Assembly: GCF_020085105.1 (NCBI RefSeq)
Contig: NC_058043.1
Span: forward strand, 15,285,167-15,349,166
DNA: 64,000 nucleotides
Direction: 5' to 3'
Source: Siniperca chuatsi
Lineage: Eukaryota; Chordata; Actinopteri; Centrarchiformes; Sinipercidae
Shown: one piece after another, positions 42,754-54,300 of the stretch
Position numbering within the stretch: the stretch's first letter is position 1
How the letters are laid out: the number at the start of each line of letters is the position of its first letter
The notes under the pieces: model-generated
Seen by the model: only the letters and a program-made list of their open reading frames with translations
Database searches by the model: none
Told to the model about the DNA's origin: nothing
Translations under genes and position numbers: made by a program

Positions 42754-42969
42754 TTTCTTGAGGAGACACTTTTGACCAACCACGGCTGCAATTAAGTTAC
42801 GAAATTGGGAAAATTCTCACAAAATCAAGGTATCAGAGACCAAACAACGCGCAATTCGTAAACACATATTTCAGGTTGTTTGCTTGAAGCTAACAGTTAG
42901 CTAAAACCGAAAACTCGCGGCACACATTTACCGACAAACCAGCAGCTGCTGCTGCACCTCTTCCTTTTC

Positions 42970-43745
42970 CGCTTCTTCTTCTTCTTCATTTTGTTTGGCG
43001 GTTGACAACCAGCTTGCAGGTGCATTACTGCCACCTACCTGACTTGAGTGTGCAACAGTAAAGACAAATAAAAGACAAAAATACTTAGATTCTCTCCATT
43101 TACCCTGTTTCCTTCAGGTATTTAATTAGGTGATTGTATATTCCCCGTGCCACATCTCCAAGTATGTTCCTTACAGGGAAACATAGCTTAGCTTTCTTTA
43201 ATGCTAATGTCAGTTCCTTCATTTCCTCCTCATAGGCCCTGCACTCCAGCAGCACATGCTGGACAGTTTCAGGATGACCACAGTTTGTGCATCCACCATT
43301 TGGGTGTTTACCTATTTTATGAAGTGTCTTATTAAGTCCAGTATGTCCTGTCCTGAGACGGGTAATGACTGCCTCTTCCTTTCGGTTCCTGTCCAGCCTT
43401 CTTCCCAACCCAACATGTTTCTGGATATTATAAAGGTGTCTTTCTGTATCGTTTATGTCCCAGTATTCTTGCCATACTTTTTGCATTTGTCTCTTTATGA
43501 TTGTTTTACCCTCAGCTTTACTCATGTAAATGTAATTTTGGCCAGTATATCAGCATCCTCATTTCCATCTACTCCTACATGAGCAGGGACCCAAACGAAC
43601 CATCAGACCCTTATTGTGCAGTCTGTATATTAAATGATGAATTTCAAGGTCATGTCTGCATGATTTCACAGATTTAATTCTTGTCAGTGAACCAACAACT
43701 CTTGAGTTTAATTCCTTTTTTAATGTACAAGTTTTATAGCATCAT
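42970..43745 (-). mobile_element. 5'-truncated LINE (I/Nimb-like) 3' fragment
   Basis: On the minus strand, the RNase H-like phrase WVPAHVGVDGNEDADILAK (about 43610-43540) leads into a 141-codon open segment (43525-43100). That segment carries RLRTGHTGLNK and the zinc-knuckle-like CTNCGHPETVQHVLLEC, the usual C-terminus of I-type LINE ORF2. Upstream, the RNase H region is in a different frame (KELNSRVVGSLTR... ending LHNKGLMVRLG), so at least one frameshift is present. Non-coding 3' sequence ('ggtggcagtaatgcacctgc') follows, then a (GAA)n tail at about 42971-42990. It inserted immediately upstream of cenps. The clade assignment is tentative. Confidence 0.85.
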
Positions 43746-43915
43746 TGTGTAGTCCGGTGGAGGTACAACAATGTTTAAATGTCACACACATTACAAATTG
43801 CATGCTCTTTGTTAAGTATAGAAGCTACTTTATGTGGCTTATGCTAGCTAGCTCGTTTCATGTAAATACTGCAAAGGAAGTTCTCTGAAGTCTGAAATGG
43901 TTTTAAAAGACAAGA

Positions 43916-44992
43916 TCACAGAGCCCTTTTGTAAATTTGCTTGCAGACTTGATCCTCACAAGTAAGCTCCTGAAAAGAAAGAAAACATGAAGTTGTAAAA
44001 CTAAACTATACATTAGTATCAGGAGTTGTTGATCACAAACACTAACTGGACTGTAAGAGGCCACGAGAATAAAAACTGCAGAGTCATACCAGATGAAGCT
44101 CGTCTCCCTGAATCCAGTGAGTCCACCCTCGGTTCTTCTTCTCTCCTCTCTGAACACACACCAGCTTATCATTTTCCCAGTTGACCACAGTCTGATAGAA
44201 AACAAAAGTGAAATCACATACAGAAAACTACATACAAGAATGGTTTGTGATAACAGCACAGCCACAGAGAACAGTTTACAGAGTACGAATCTGTATTAAA
44301 AGGCTTTTATTTTCTTACAGTGTGTGGTAGCAATCACAGAAACACTTGCATACAATCTTGTGACTACAATATTACATTTTACTAACGTTTTTACCTGGCA
44401 TAACCTGTTGTCCATTCCTTTAGTCACCTCTTTGAACTCTTCTCCAATTTTGAATGAACACTCGTAATTTTTGAAAGTAGTGAAAGTCCTGATTGTGAAA
44501 CAATCTCCATCTTGCTTAATCACTTTCTGGGGCTTCAACATGGAGGCAATCTTGCGTGTCGCAAAATCAATGCCTGCATGTTAAAATGAGAGGAATATGT
44601 TAAAACAAGGTCTCACTTCATTTATACATGTTAACTTTACTCTGCGACCACATCCATCATGCGCTAAATGAACTTTCACTAGACATATGACACTGTCCAG
44701 GTCATTGACAAAAAGAAAATGCACACTGATGAAGTATTTTCCCATTTAATTTACATAAATGATGCTGAGAAAAATGTTATATTCACAACAGATAAACTAC
44801 GCCTTAAACTATACACAAGTATTTTCCCTCATATCATAATTAAACATTCAATTAAAGAAAACACTCAAATGTCAGGTGTAAATTCACAAATCATCTTTAA
44901 AAGAACCAGTGACACTTACCAAGTGCAACCATGTATCCCTCAAAATTGACATTGCTGCCAATGTCCCATGTCCCACTGTAGTCGACAGGCAT
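43916..44992 (-). CDS. rbp7: Cellular retinol-binding protein, RBP7 type (CRBP IV)
   Basis: A cytosolic intracellular lipid-binding-protein beta-barrel that carries all-trans-retinol. Four exons on the minus strand, 44992-44920, 44573-44395, 44191-44090 and 43969-43916, give 135 residues and the canonical four-exon layout of the family. It starts [20 protein letters not shown] and ends [32 protein letters not shown] and [17 protein letters not shown] are CRBP-like. [19 protein letters not shown] has His where RBP1/RBP2 have the ligand-contacting Gln (WTQW); RBP7 has His there, which supports the subtype. RBP7 lies with CENPS on human 1p36.22. The gene is head-to-head with the plus-strand gene that starts about 45512. 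Confidence 0.93.
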
Positions 44993-45511
44993 CTTGGTTG
45001 TTTGTTTGACTCTCTGGAAGACTTAACAGCATGAGTATCACGAGTGAACAGATTTAAAGCAAATGGGTGGGATGTTTCATTGTGTGTCAATATGGGGCAG
45101 GGGTGATATGTTGCCAGCTGTAGCTATTTTGGACACATACAAAGGGGGAACATTGGAAGCGGAGCAGGACTTTTTGCACATAATATGAGGAAATTATTCT
45201 GTTCCTGTTAAGACGAAAGCCTGTATACAGGGCATTCTTCTAAAATCTTATGAAAATACTGCATCTTTAATTCTGTTCTGTTCAGCTTTGACCCAAAAAC
45301 ATAACCACCTAATCCTCAAGCTTAAATTTATATGTGCATGATGTTGGGCTTTTGGGAATACAATATGTCGCAGAAGTCTCTGTGCATGTGCAGCGTGAAA
45401 TACAATCCTTCCTCCTGCTCACGTTGGGAGCTGCTGGCACTTCTTCAGCTGAACAGCCATCAGGAATAGTGTTACAGTATACAGTCTGCCTGACTGTAAT
45501 TGTCTGTATAC
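44993..45511. promoter_or_regulatory. Divergent promoter interval between rbp7 and the four-helix membrane protein gene
   Basis: Only about 520 bases separate the two start codons. On the rbp7 side, a TTTAAA box-like motif at about 45054-45059 lies ~65 bases upstream of the ATG, and a CCAAAATAGC (CArG-like) motif lies near 45125-45135. No CpG island is evident. Transcription starts are not determined. Confidence 0.4.
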
Positions 45512-46531
45512 ATGTTTCTCTACATGCTAATCTTCATGGCATATCATAGCAGCAGATGGATACCGAGGAACCAGAGGTTAAAATTGTAAGTTATTAAAAA
45601 GCCACGTTTCTGTTGTGATTCGATAGAAAAATACCCTGTATATTAATTCACGTTTTAATCATGTTCCATTTGTAGTCAAATAGTGAATGCAGTGTTCACG
45701 GCACTCGTTCTGGTCCCTCAGTTCTACGTCATGGGAAGGTAACTAGGACACAGGTGAGCTCATGGGTCATTTGTACAAGAGGGAATGGGGCATTAAAGAT
45801 GGTGTCTCTTTTGTTTAAAGGCCAAAATCCTCAAGATACTGCTGGCAGCCTCTTCTGAACAACCTGTCAGCCTCCATCGCTTTGTCCTTCGTAGCTTCAG
45901 GTAAATCCCATCACATCAGACATTTCAAAAACACATGCATAAACAGTATTTCACAATATATCATCAAGATACTGTACTGCACAAACAGCATGACTGAAAT
46001 CTCTGATCCCAAGCAATAAAAAGAGGATATATTTAGACATAAAACTATATACATACATATACAGACTTCAACTCTTTTAATAGGTTTTTCAGTGATATTC
46101 ACATTGATAGACCCGGTTCCTCAGAGCTTGTGGGCTTCCTATCATGTGTTTGGGCTGCTGACATGTGGACACGGACTATGCACTGCCATCTTGACTCTGA
46201 CAGCAACAGCATGTGTAAGAACAAGTCTGTAAATATATCATTAAGTTAAGAGGAAACTGCAGCATCAAAATTATTTGTTTGTATATTCACAGGCCAAAAC
46301 CACCCCTGAGCTGTACTACATGTCCCTCATTCTAACAGTCCTCTCTATTTTCAGTACAGGTGGAGTGAATTTCTTATAAATATACAAATACTGTATGGGA
46401 CCCTTCATACACAGAATTTTCACTTCAAAGGAATAACACCTGCTTGTGTCTGTTCAGGGTTTTTCACGGTGAGGGGAGGACTCTGGTTGACTAAGCCTGT
46501 GACGGACCCGAGCAGAAACAATGAGCGATAA
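45512..46531 (+). CDS. Unrecognised small four-helix membrane protein
   Basis: I do not recognise the product. Six exons, 45512-45585, 45676-45738, 45821-45900, 46084-46214, 46293-46359 and 46458-46531, join with GT-AG sites and consistent phases (2,1,0,1,0) into 162 codons. In-frame ATGs at 45512, 45524 and 45536 are all possible starts; none has a strong Kozak context. Hydrophobic helices: IVNAVFTALVLVPQFYVMG, LNNLSASIALSFVASGFSVI, WASYHVFGLLTCGHGLCTAI and YYMSLILTVLSIFSTGFF. The tail GGLWLTKPVTDPSRNNER is polar. This suggests a tetraspan membrane protein with both ends on the same side. An alternative ATG at 45556 (MDTEEPEVKI) gives a different, non-hydrophobic frame that I judge less likely. 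AATAAA at about 46782 gives a plausible 3' end. Confidence 0.6.
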
Positions 46532-48601
46532 AGCAGTCCAGCTGTCCAACGCTGACATCTAATACTCCACATATTAAGATTTCATGTGGTTTCCATGCCA
46601 CCAGCAGCTTGTAACTTAAAACCATGGGAACACAAAAAAAATGGGGGAAAGTGACTTTATCTTCCTCACGTTTTAAATCTTGCTTCAGAAAAATATCACA
46701 AAGCAGGTGTTTGTCTCGGTTGTTAAAACTGTTTGCTTTTTATAGTTTGATGGATCGTTTGCATTTGTTTCATTTGCTAATAAATATAGATTTTACACAG
46801 TAGAGTTGGAGTATAATCATACAAATACAAATGTGAAATCTGTATACAGTACTGAAAGTGATATTTATTTCATTGGAAAAGTAAAGCTGCATTAAACAGA
46901 TTGTAGCAGAACAATTAAAAGGAAATGCTTTATTTTGATGAACCTTTAGGATGTCCAGGTTGTGTTATTAAAAAAGTGCAGATGCTGTTCCAGAACATAA
47001 AGTGATTCCCATCATCTTAATGCTCTTACAAAACAGGTAACTGGGAAAACAGCTCTGGTGACAATACATGAATGTACACAACTAAACTGGAACATCCAGC
47101 CAGTGCAGCTTGTAGACTGGTTTTACCTACTCTTTTCAATTTCCAAAGGTAGCCTGGAATAGGGTAAAGGTATAACTGACTCCTGTTTCCTACTGCCAGA
47201 ATGAATATTACTCTTCAGATGATATGTATTCACCACAAGTCAATTTGAAACTTTCACGCCTAATGAGCCAAACTTTAAAACAACAGGAAAATTACAGTTA
47301 TGCAAAGACAATCATAACACTTCAAAATGCAACCTACGCATGTAATATTCCTGTGGCCTACGACAAAAAGTCTGCGCTACATCATGTGGTGCCAATGTGA
47401 CGCATCAAAGTGCTCATCTTACAGTGCATGGTGGAAAATATTTTGTAGATGCAGTGACTCTACATCGCAGACTCTTATTCAGTCTCTTTTCAACTTGTTC
47501 TTCACAGACCCACACTGTTGTTTGTATTACGAGACCAGGATGCAGGACAGCATTAGTGTTTCTTTTCAGCTGAAACACTAATGCTCATCAAGATGGATCA
47601 AACACAGGCACAATAATATGACTGCTGAAACTCAGTAGCACTCCTTCAATTTAAAGAAAGTAAATAAATCAACCTAAAGTTAAAATAAAGCTGCTCTTGT
47701 TTGGGCTTCATCTATAAAAAGCACCTAAAGATCACAGGCATCTAATTTTGAGAGAAATGTGGATGTCTATGGGTCAGGACTGTGCTTTATTAGTGAAGCA
47801 CCAACTATTTTGAAATACCTGAAACATTTCAAGACCAAAATGTTTGTATTTCTATTATTAACATTCAAACTAAATATAATATTTATGGGACCGGTCACAT
47901 TTCAGTCTTTTTTAACTCACTGATGACATTTTAAGTGGGTCACTGCCACTCAACAATAGAAAACATACAATCAAGAAGTGAAGATTACATAATAAACTGC
48001 AAATTCACAAATTCACCTGAGATCATACAAACACCCTGGGTTATAAGAAAATAAATCACCAGATGTTTACAACATCAGATTTTCATAGAGTCAATCATCT
48101 CACACATCATTAGGCTAAGATGAACTATAAAAAGTCTGTATATTCATTTCACACACACACACAGAAAAAGATTAGAACTTTCAATATACAGGACCGTACC
48201 AGTTGTTTTTAACCCATTAACTGCAAATTGCAAATACTTTACGTTCCTGCAAACACATTTTCAAAGCTTTTGACTGAACCCTAACTTTTAAGTTGTTAAT
48301 GTTACATTGTAATTCAGCTGCAACTCTTTCTTGCTGGTGCATTTGTGTGGTGGAAAACTCCACAACCACCGTCCGAGCCTTAATAAGTTGGCTGTTATGA
48401 ACTCTAACTAATGGCTGGTTGGAAGGTAGGAAATCAATCAGAAAACAATGCAGTAGTAATGTTCAGTACATGTGATTTGTGGTTAAGGTAAAACATGGAA
48501 AACCACTGGTCCATTAAGTGCTGGCTCATACAATCTTTTCCACCAACCAATTAAAGCAGCTCCTAAAACATCTGTGAAATTGCAAGTTAAGAATGTAATT
48601 C
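46532..48601. other. Convergent 3' UTRs of the four-helix gene (+) and h6pd (-)
   Basis: No coding exon is visible. A plus-strand AATAAA (about 46782) serves the left gene. Minus-strand signals (TTTATT on this strand) at about 47786 and 46929 are candidates for a long h6pd 3' UTR; if the distal one is used, the two genes nearly abut. Confidence 0.5.
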
Positions 48602-51312
48602 CTAACCTAAAAGTGCATCATAGTCTATATACCAAACAAGGCTGCCATTAACAGGCTTCACCCCGGTGACAGGCCATTTGTCTGGGTTGTCCTTCACTCG
48701 GCTCAGCTGGGTGATCAGCTCATGCTTGCCTTTGCCCATCAGTAAAAGAGCGACCCTGCGGGCTCTGTTAATGGCACTGAAAGTGAGGCTCATACGCTGG
48801 TGAGGCTTGACGGGACTCTCAGTGAGGGCCACCAGACTCTCACCAAGTTCATGCACTTTGCTACCAGGGAACAGAGAGGCTGTGTGGGCATCGTAGCCGA
48901 CTCCCAGCAGTACAAAGTGGAAGCTGGAGCCATTAACCAGCTCGCTGACCTCTTTCTCATACAGCAGCGCTCCTCCGTCCTCCTCCACACATAGACGCTG
49001 GTTGAGCTGCACAGGCATGGGGTGGATGTTGAAATAGGGTATCCTTACGTGCTGCAGTAGATGGTCATGCAGGCTGTGGAAGTTAGACTCCAGCTCAGTC
49101 AACGGTACGCAGCGCTCATCCACCATCCACACATGGGTGTCCCTCCAGGGGAAGGAGAAGTGGTGCAGGGCCAACCTGTGGAACAGAGCGAGGGGAGTGG
49201 ACCCGCCAGAGAGGGCGAGATGGAAAACACCGTCCTCGTGCACCGCTGCCTCCGCTGCTTCCTGCATATCTGCAGCTAGCCTCTCCACCAGCTCCGCAGC
49301 CCAGGCAGACACCATGTCAGCACTACGAAATTTGCCTTGCATCACTTGGAAACCGTTTGCTGACGTGCCACCCATCTGATCATCGCTGATTATCACCACC
49401 TCACTGTTGTAGCTAATGTCTTTCCCATTCACACGGACGTCCAGCAGGTCGGCGTTGTCAGCACCCCCGGGGTAGATGCGGGGAAAAGAGCTGGCGAGGC
49501 TACTGAGTAGTGGTGTCCATAAGCCCCAGGAAGCCAGCAGGTTTTCAGTACTAATGAAACTATTCTTGCGTCCAGCAAAAATGTGAGAAATAAGTTCTGA
49601 ATAAGCTTCCCTCTGCTCTGTTGGAGTATGCACATAGTAGTCTAAAATAGGCAAACCTAGAACATCGACATCTGATTGCTCTATCACTTCCTTCCACTCA
49701 CCGTCCATTAAAACTGGCTTGAATAAATTCTTACTTACGAGAATAGCTGGATATTGAAGGCTGCCATGCCCAAAGTGGAAAACTATCTGTTTGGGCTTGC
49801 AGTGAACGCTGTTGTGGTTCTGAAGACAAAACATGTCATTCTTGAAAAGTATGCGTGCATATCCCACCCGTTCATCTAACATCTTCCCTGAGATCAAAAG
49901 AATTGGCACACCTTCGTACTGGGCCTCATCGATGTGTGCCAATACAGCTGAAATACACAAACAAGATTACTTATTAACAGAACTTTAGTTGTTGTATAGC
50001 AAGTTTTTTACAACTCAACAGTAAAGAATACATAAAATCATAATAATTAAAGAGAAAACCTGTCAGTACTCACCCGCAAATGTTGGTGTGACACTGACGT
50101 GATCTTTTGTCTTATTCAGCTCCTGCTGAACCTCTGTTTTGTATGCTTGGTACTGGCCGATCACAGCTTGATTCTTTCCTACAGGCAGCAGGGAGCTAAA
50201 TATCTGCAGCTTGTTTCGGAGGACTTCCTCACTGCTGCTCAGATTCATGGGAAGCCTCATGGTCAACAGGGTCATGACCTCAGTCAGGTGGTTCTGTAGC
50301 ACATCTCGGACCACACCGTATTGGTCATAGAAGGGAATACGACCTTGAGGACAAAACAACAAGAGAGAACATGAACACATGATTGTATCTTAGGAATGCT
50401 TGCTACTTTTTCATGTCTCAAAAGAGTTCATTACAGTTTTTATGCAATTTTTAAATCACCTTTAACATTCAGGGTCTCTTTCAATACAATCTCCACTCTC
50501 TCGATGTGGTGCTTGTTCCAGATGGGATCCAGAAACTTCTTGTTCTTTATTCTGAACGGAAGTATGTTTGCAACCACCTTTTCACAAAAGCAGAAAAACA
50601 CACCATGAAATCAAACGTCTCAATTGCAGAGTCACGGGTGGGAGTAACATACTTCCTAGGATTTTATTACCTGCTTCCCCAGGTAATGGTCAATTCTGTA
50701 CATTTCTTCATCCTTCAAGGAGCTCCCGAGCTGAGATGCAAGTATCTGAGCACTCCTGTAGTCATGTCCGAAAGGTTTCTCTAGCACCACCCTCAGCCAC
50801 GCCCCGCTGGTCGGCCTGCAACTACTATTGATCTTATCAGCAATATCTGCATATGCAAAGGCCGGTACTGAGAGGTAGAAGAGCCTCCCTGCCTCTAGTA
50901 TTCCCTCTTGTTGAAGCTCTTGCTCAATGTGCTTGGCCAGATCCTGGTAGTCCTCTACGGTCTTCAGCTGCAGATACTGCGAGAGCCGCAGGTACTGCTC
51001 TTTGAGCAGAGCACAGCGCTCCTGTGATACATCCTTTGAGCAGGACACCGCCTTCAGGATCTCAAAGAGCACCGGTGTGGCCTTGTCAGCAGGTGAAAGC
51101 CCTCCGCCGTAGAAGGAAAAGGTGTTTCCACTACTGACCTGGTTAACGTACAGCTGGAAGAAGCCCTGCCACAGGTACTTCTTTGCCAGGTCACCTGTGC
51201 CTCCCACTATCACCACCGACACATGGCCGGGTCTCTGTGCCTCCTTTCTCTCCTTGCCATTTCCTCCCTGGGCACACAGAGTGACCAGAAGCAAGAACAC
51301 AGTCACAAACAT
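48602..51312 (-). CDS. h6pd: Hexose-6-phosphate dehydrogenase / 6-phosphogluconolactonase (ER)
   Basis: A bifunctional enzyme of the endoplasmic reticulum lumen. It oxidises glucose-6-phosphate to the lactone and hydrolyses it, making luminal NADPH used by 11-beta-HSD1. Four coding exons on the minus strand, 51312-50671, 50577-50460, 50343-50074 and 49947-48602, sum to 791 codons, the same length as human H6PD. Signal peptide: MFVTVFLLLVTLCAQG. The G6PD half shows the nucleotide loop GGTGDLAKKYLWQG (about residue 38), EKPFGHD and the catalytic RIDHYLGKQ at the end of exon 1. The lactonase half (about 540-791) shows LALSGGSTPLALFHRL, WMVDERCVPLTELESNF and GVGYDAHTASLFPGS. It ends WYIDYDALLG without a KDEL-type signal. 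The exon layout (one non-coding plus four coding, with a large last exon) fits H6PD. Confidence 0.97.
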
Positions 51313-54300
51313 GCTCTGGTCCTAACCGTCCAAACTCCTGTATGAACACAGCAATGAGAGACATTACATTTGGCAATTATCTAGCACCACCGAGCAATTA
51401 AGACATCATATCAAATATATGACTGACACCAAGCATGAACAATAACAGTCAAAATGTTTGTAGGGTTGCAACTAATGATTATTTTTCACTATCGGTTAAT
51501 CTGCTGATTATTTTCTTGATTGTTTTGTCTATAAAATGTCAGAAAAGTTCCCTATAAAATGTCTTATAATTTCCCAGAGCCCAAGGTGATGTATTCAAAT
51601 GTCTTGTTTTGTCTGAACAACAGTCCAAAACCCAAAGAGATCACATTTGACAAAGAAAAGCAGCATATCCTTAGAATTAAGAGGCTAGAACCAGCAAATG
51701 TTTGCCATTTGTGCTTAAAAAAATGACTGAAAGAATCCATTATCAAAATAGTTGCTGATTTATATTCTGTCGGCTTGACTAATTGATTAACCAACACATT
51801 TTTTTCAGCTCTAAATGTTTGTGACAAAAGCACATTAAACATGAAAGCTCCCCTGTCCCTAAAACTAAATGAAATTAAATGAAAAATATTTGCACTTTGC
51901 CGTATGAATGCCACATAGCAGAAAAGAGAACAACTGAGAAAGGAAGTCCCACTCATAATATGAATCTTCAACATTTTTAACAATGCACACACACATTTCT
52001 TTTGGAATATCAAAAGTCAAATTTAAACATCTAAGAGCCAGTACAGATAAATACTTTGAACCCCCATGAATGTAAAGTAATAGTTAATGTCACCTTCAAA
52101 ATACACTGGAAGACAAAATAAATGAGCAATAAATTACTTAGTAAGGTCTCTTTCTCCGGTTGTTCTAAAGTCCCTTGAAAGTCGGTGATGTGGTGCCGTG
52201 ATAGTGAGTGTAATGATCAGTGGATAGTGGTGGAGCAGGGGTGTAGACTTTGCACTTTGCTCAGGGGCTTTGAGCTTCCAGTACAACAGTTCTGCTGTTG
52301 GTACAGTGCTGGGAAAGTCCGACCATATTGGTGGTGGTGGTGGTGGGGGTGCTTGCCTCCAGTTTGCCTGCTCTTATTGCATTCTAGGATAACAGAGCTT
52401 TCTTTACCCGATATAAGTTTTGGATTTTAATTTTTGAAGCCGTAAAATATTCAAAAATATTTAATGCCATGTAAGTGACTTAGAGGATCTCAAAAAAAAT
52501 CAATTCTGTATTTGGAAAGCAACCAGTACAGAGAGGCCAGTATTAAAGGTCCAGTGTGTAACATTTAGGAGGAGCTATTGGCAGAAATGGAATATAATAT
52601 TTATAAGTATGTTTTCATTTGTGTATAATCACCTGAAAATAAGAATTGTTGTGTTTTCATTAGCTTATAATAAGCCGTTTATATCTACAGAGGGAGCGGG
52701 TCCCCTTCCACGGAGCTCACCATGTTGCACCACCATGTTTCTAAAGTAGCCCAGAACAAACAAACCAAACACTGGCTCTAGATAGGGCCGTTTGCGTTTT
52801 TAGCGAGTTTCATGGCCACCGTAGTTTCTCCTACACACTCGGAACGGGAGGGTGATGCAAGCGGTATTCAAATACTTGCAAACTGTAATTTCACCACTAA
52901 ATGCCACTAAATCCAACACACTGGAGCAATATCCTGTCAAGGTTTGGCAAGAAAGTGAAGCTTGTTAGGCACTTGTTCCTGGTGTTATTTATTGTAGGTA
53001 TCAGAGTCCTATTAGTATCAAAGATTTGCAGCCTACACTATCTGGACACCCTGTCTGGTCATAAAGAGTACTCCACTGATTTAGCAATGCACTCCTATAA
53101 CACTGTCTGACTTTTCACAGTTAAAAACCCCAGAGATATTGCCTTTTTTATTCCATATAATCTTCTTCCTGGTGCCTACATGACCTACAATGTCGACAGC
53201 CGACATTCTGGTGTGTTACGCTAGTAGCGGCTAATGTAGCCTCGAGCTGCTAGCCTCAAGCAGAGATGAGGAGCGGGCTAGAGAGGTCTGGTAAGCTCAC
53301 TTCTTTCTAACATCACACCTCCAGATTTTTTCCATTTTTAAACTTGTAGTCTTCAGATCCAGCTGACGCTGACTCAAAAGGCTTTATGCAGCTTTTTTCA
53401 CATGCGCAGTAGTACTCCCCAAGACCTATAAACAGACTTTGATGTTTAAAAGTGGTGGAGCTCCTGTTTAAACCACATTTTGAAATGCTAATGTCTGAAA
53501 AAGGTCAAAACTGCTCTGGGAAATGATGCACCGGTGATCAGTCCTTCAATTATGGAAGCCCCATTCCCGTCAGAAACAGAAAAGTCATGCATGATGAAAA
53601 TAGAAATACTTACAGTAAGTCAAAATGGCCCTAGTCAAAATCATTATGACTCTAATTAGAAGGGACATGAGAATAGGCACACAATCCACACACTGCTTCA
53701 TATCTAAAACAACTGATAGCAGTCAGAGGAAAAACCCTGTTCTATTGACCACAACATGCAAAACAAAGTGCAAATGGGACACCAACAGACATTTCAAATT
53801 ATCAGTGTCTCGATGTAGATACCACATCTTCATTACCGCCCTCACTGACATTTGGTATATGAAAAACAAAGTAATAGTAGTAGTAGTAAACATCCAGCTG
53901 TAGTTTGCAGCTGCGTGGCATTATAGAGCTATTGTTAGACCCATGGCCTAGATGTTATAAACCCGATTAATGACCAGAAACAATGACCGTTTCCCCTCTC
54001 TCGCTCTAGGGAGACAGAAAATTGTGCACGTTGAACAGAACACCCACAGTATGCAGCTCATATTATGACAGATTGCAACATCTGGAATCCCTGCTGTTCC
54101 GCAATCATGTTTACACAGTGGCAATGCAAACAAAGGCCACCTCATGACTACTGACTGCTTCAACAACAGCTGAATTTTAGTTCTGATTTACATTGTTAAG
54201 GATTACTGTGGTCATAACATTTAGATTTTCTTATTGACAATAAAACATGTCAAAGATTAACAACACGAAAGCTGAAAAAGTATATATTTGACAAACACAC

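Noticed and set aside
43100-43525. 141-codon minus-strand frame as a host gene
   Set aside because: It is the C-terminal, zinc-knuckle part of a LINE ORF2 preceded by RNase H remnants.
45556-45738. Alternative start MDTEEPEVKI for the membrane-protein gene
   Set aside because: It splices in frame but gives a polar, unremarkable product in the following exons, while the other frame yields four clean hydrophobic helices through all six exons.
51564-52013. 149-codon minus-strand frame in h6pd intron 1
   Set aside because: Largely inside the hAT-like MITE; not a gene.
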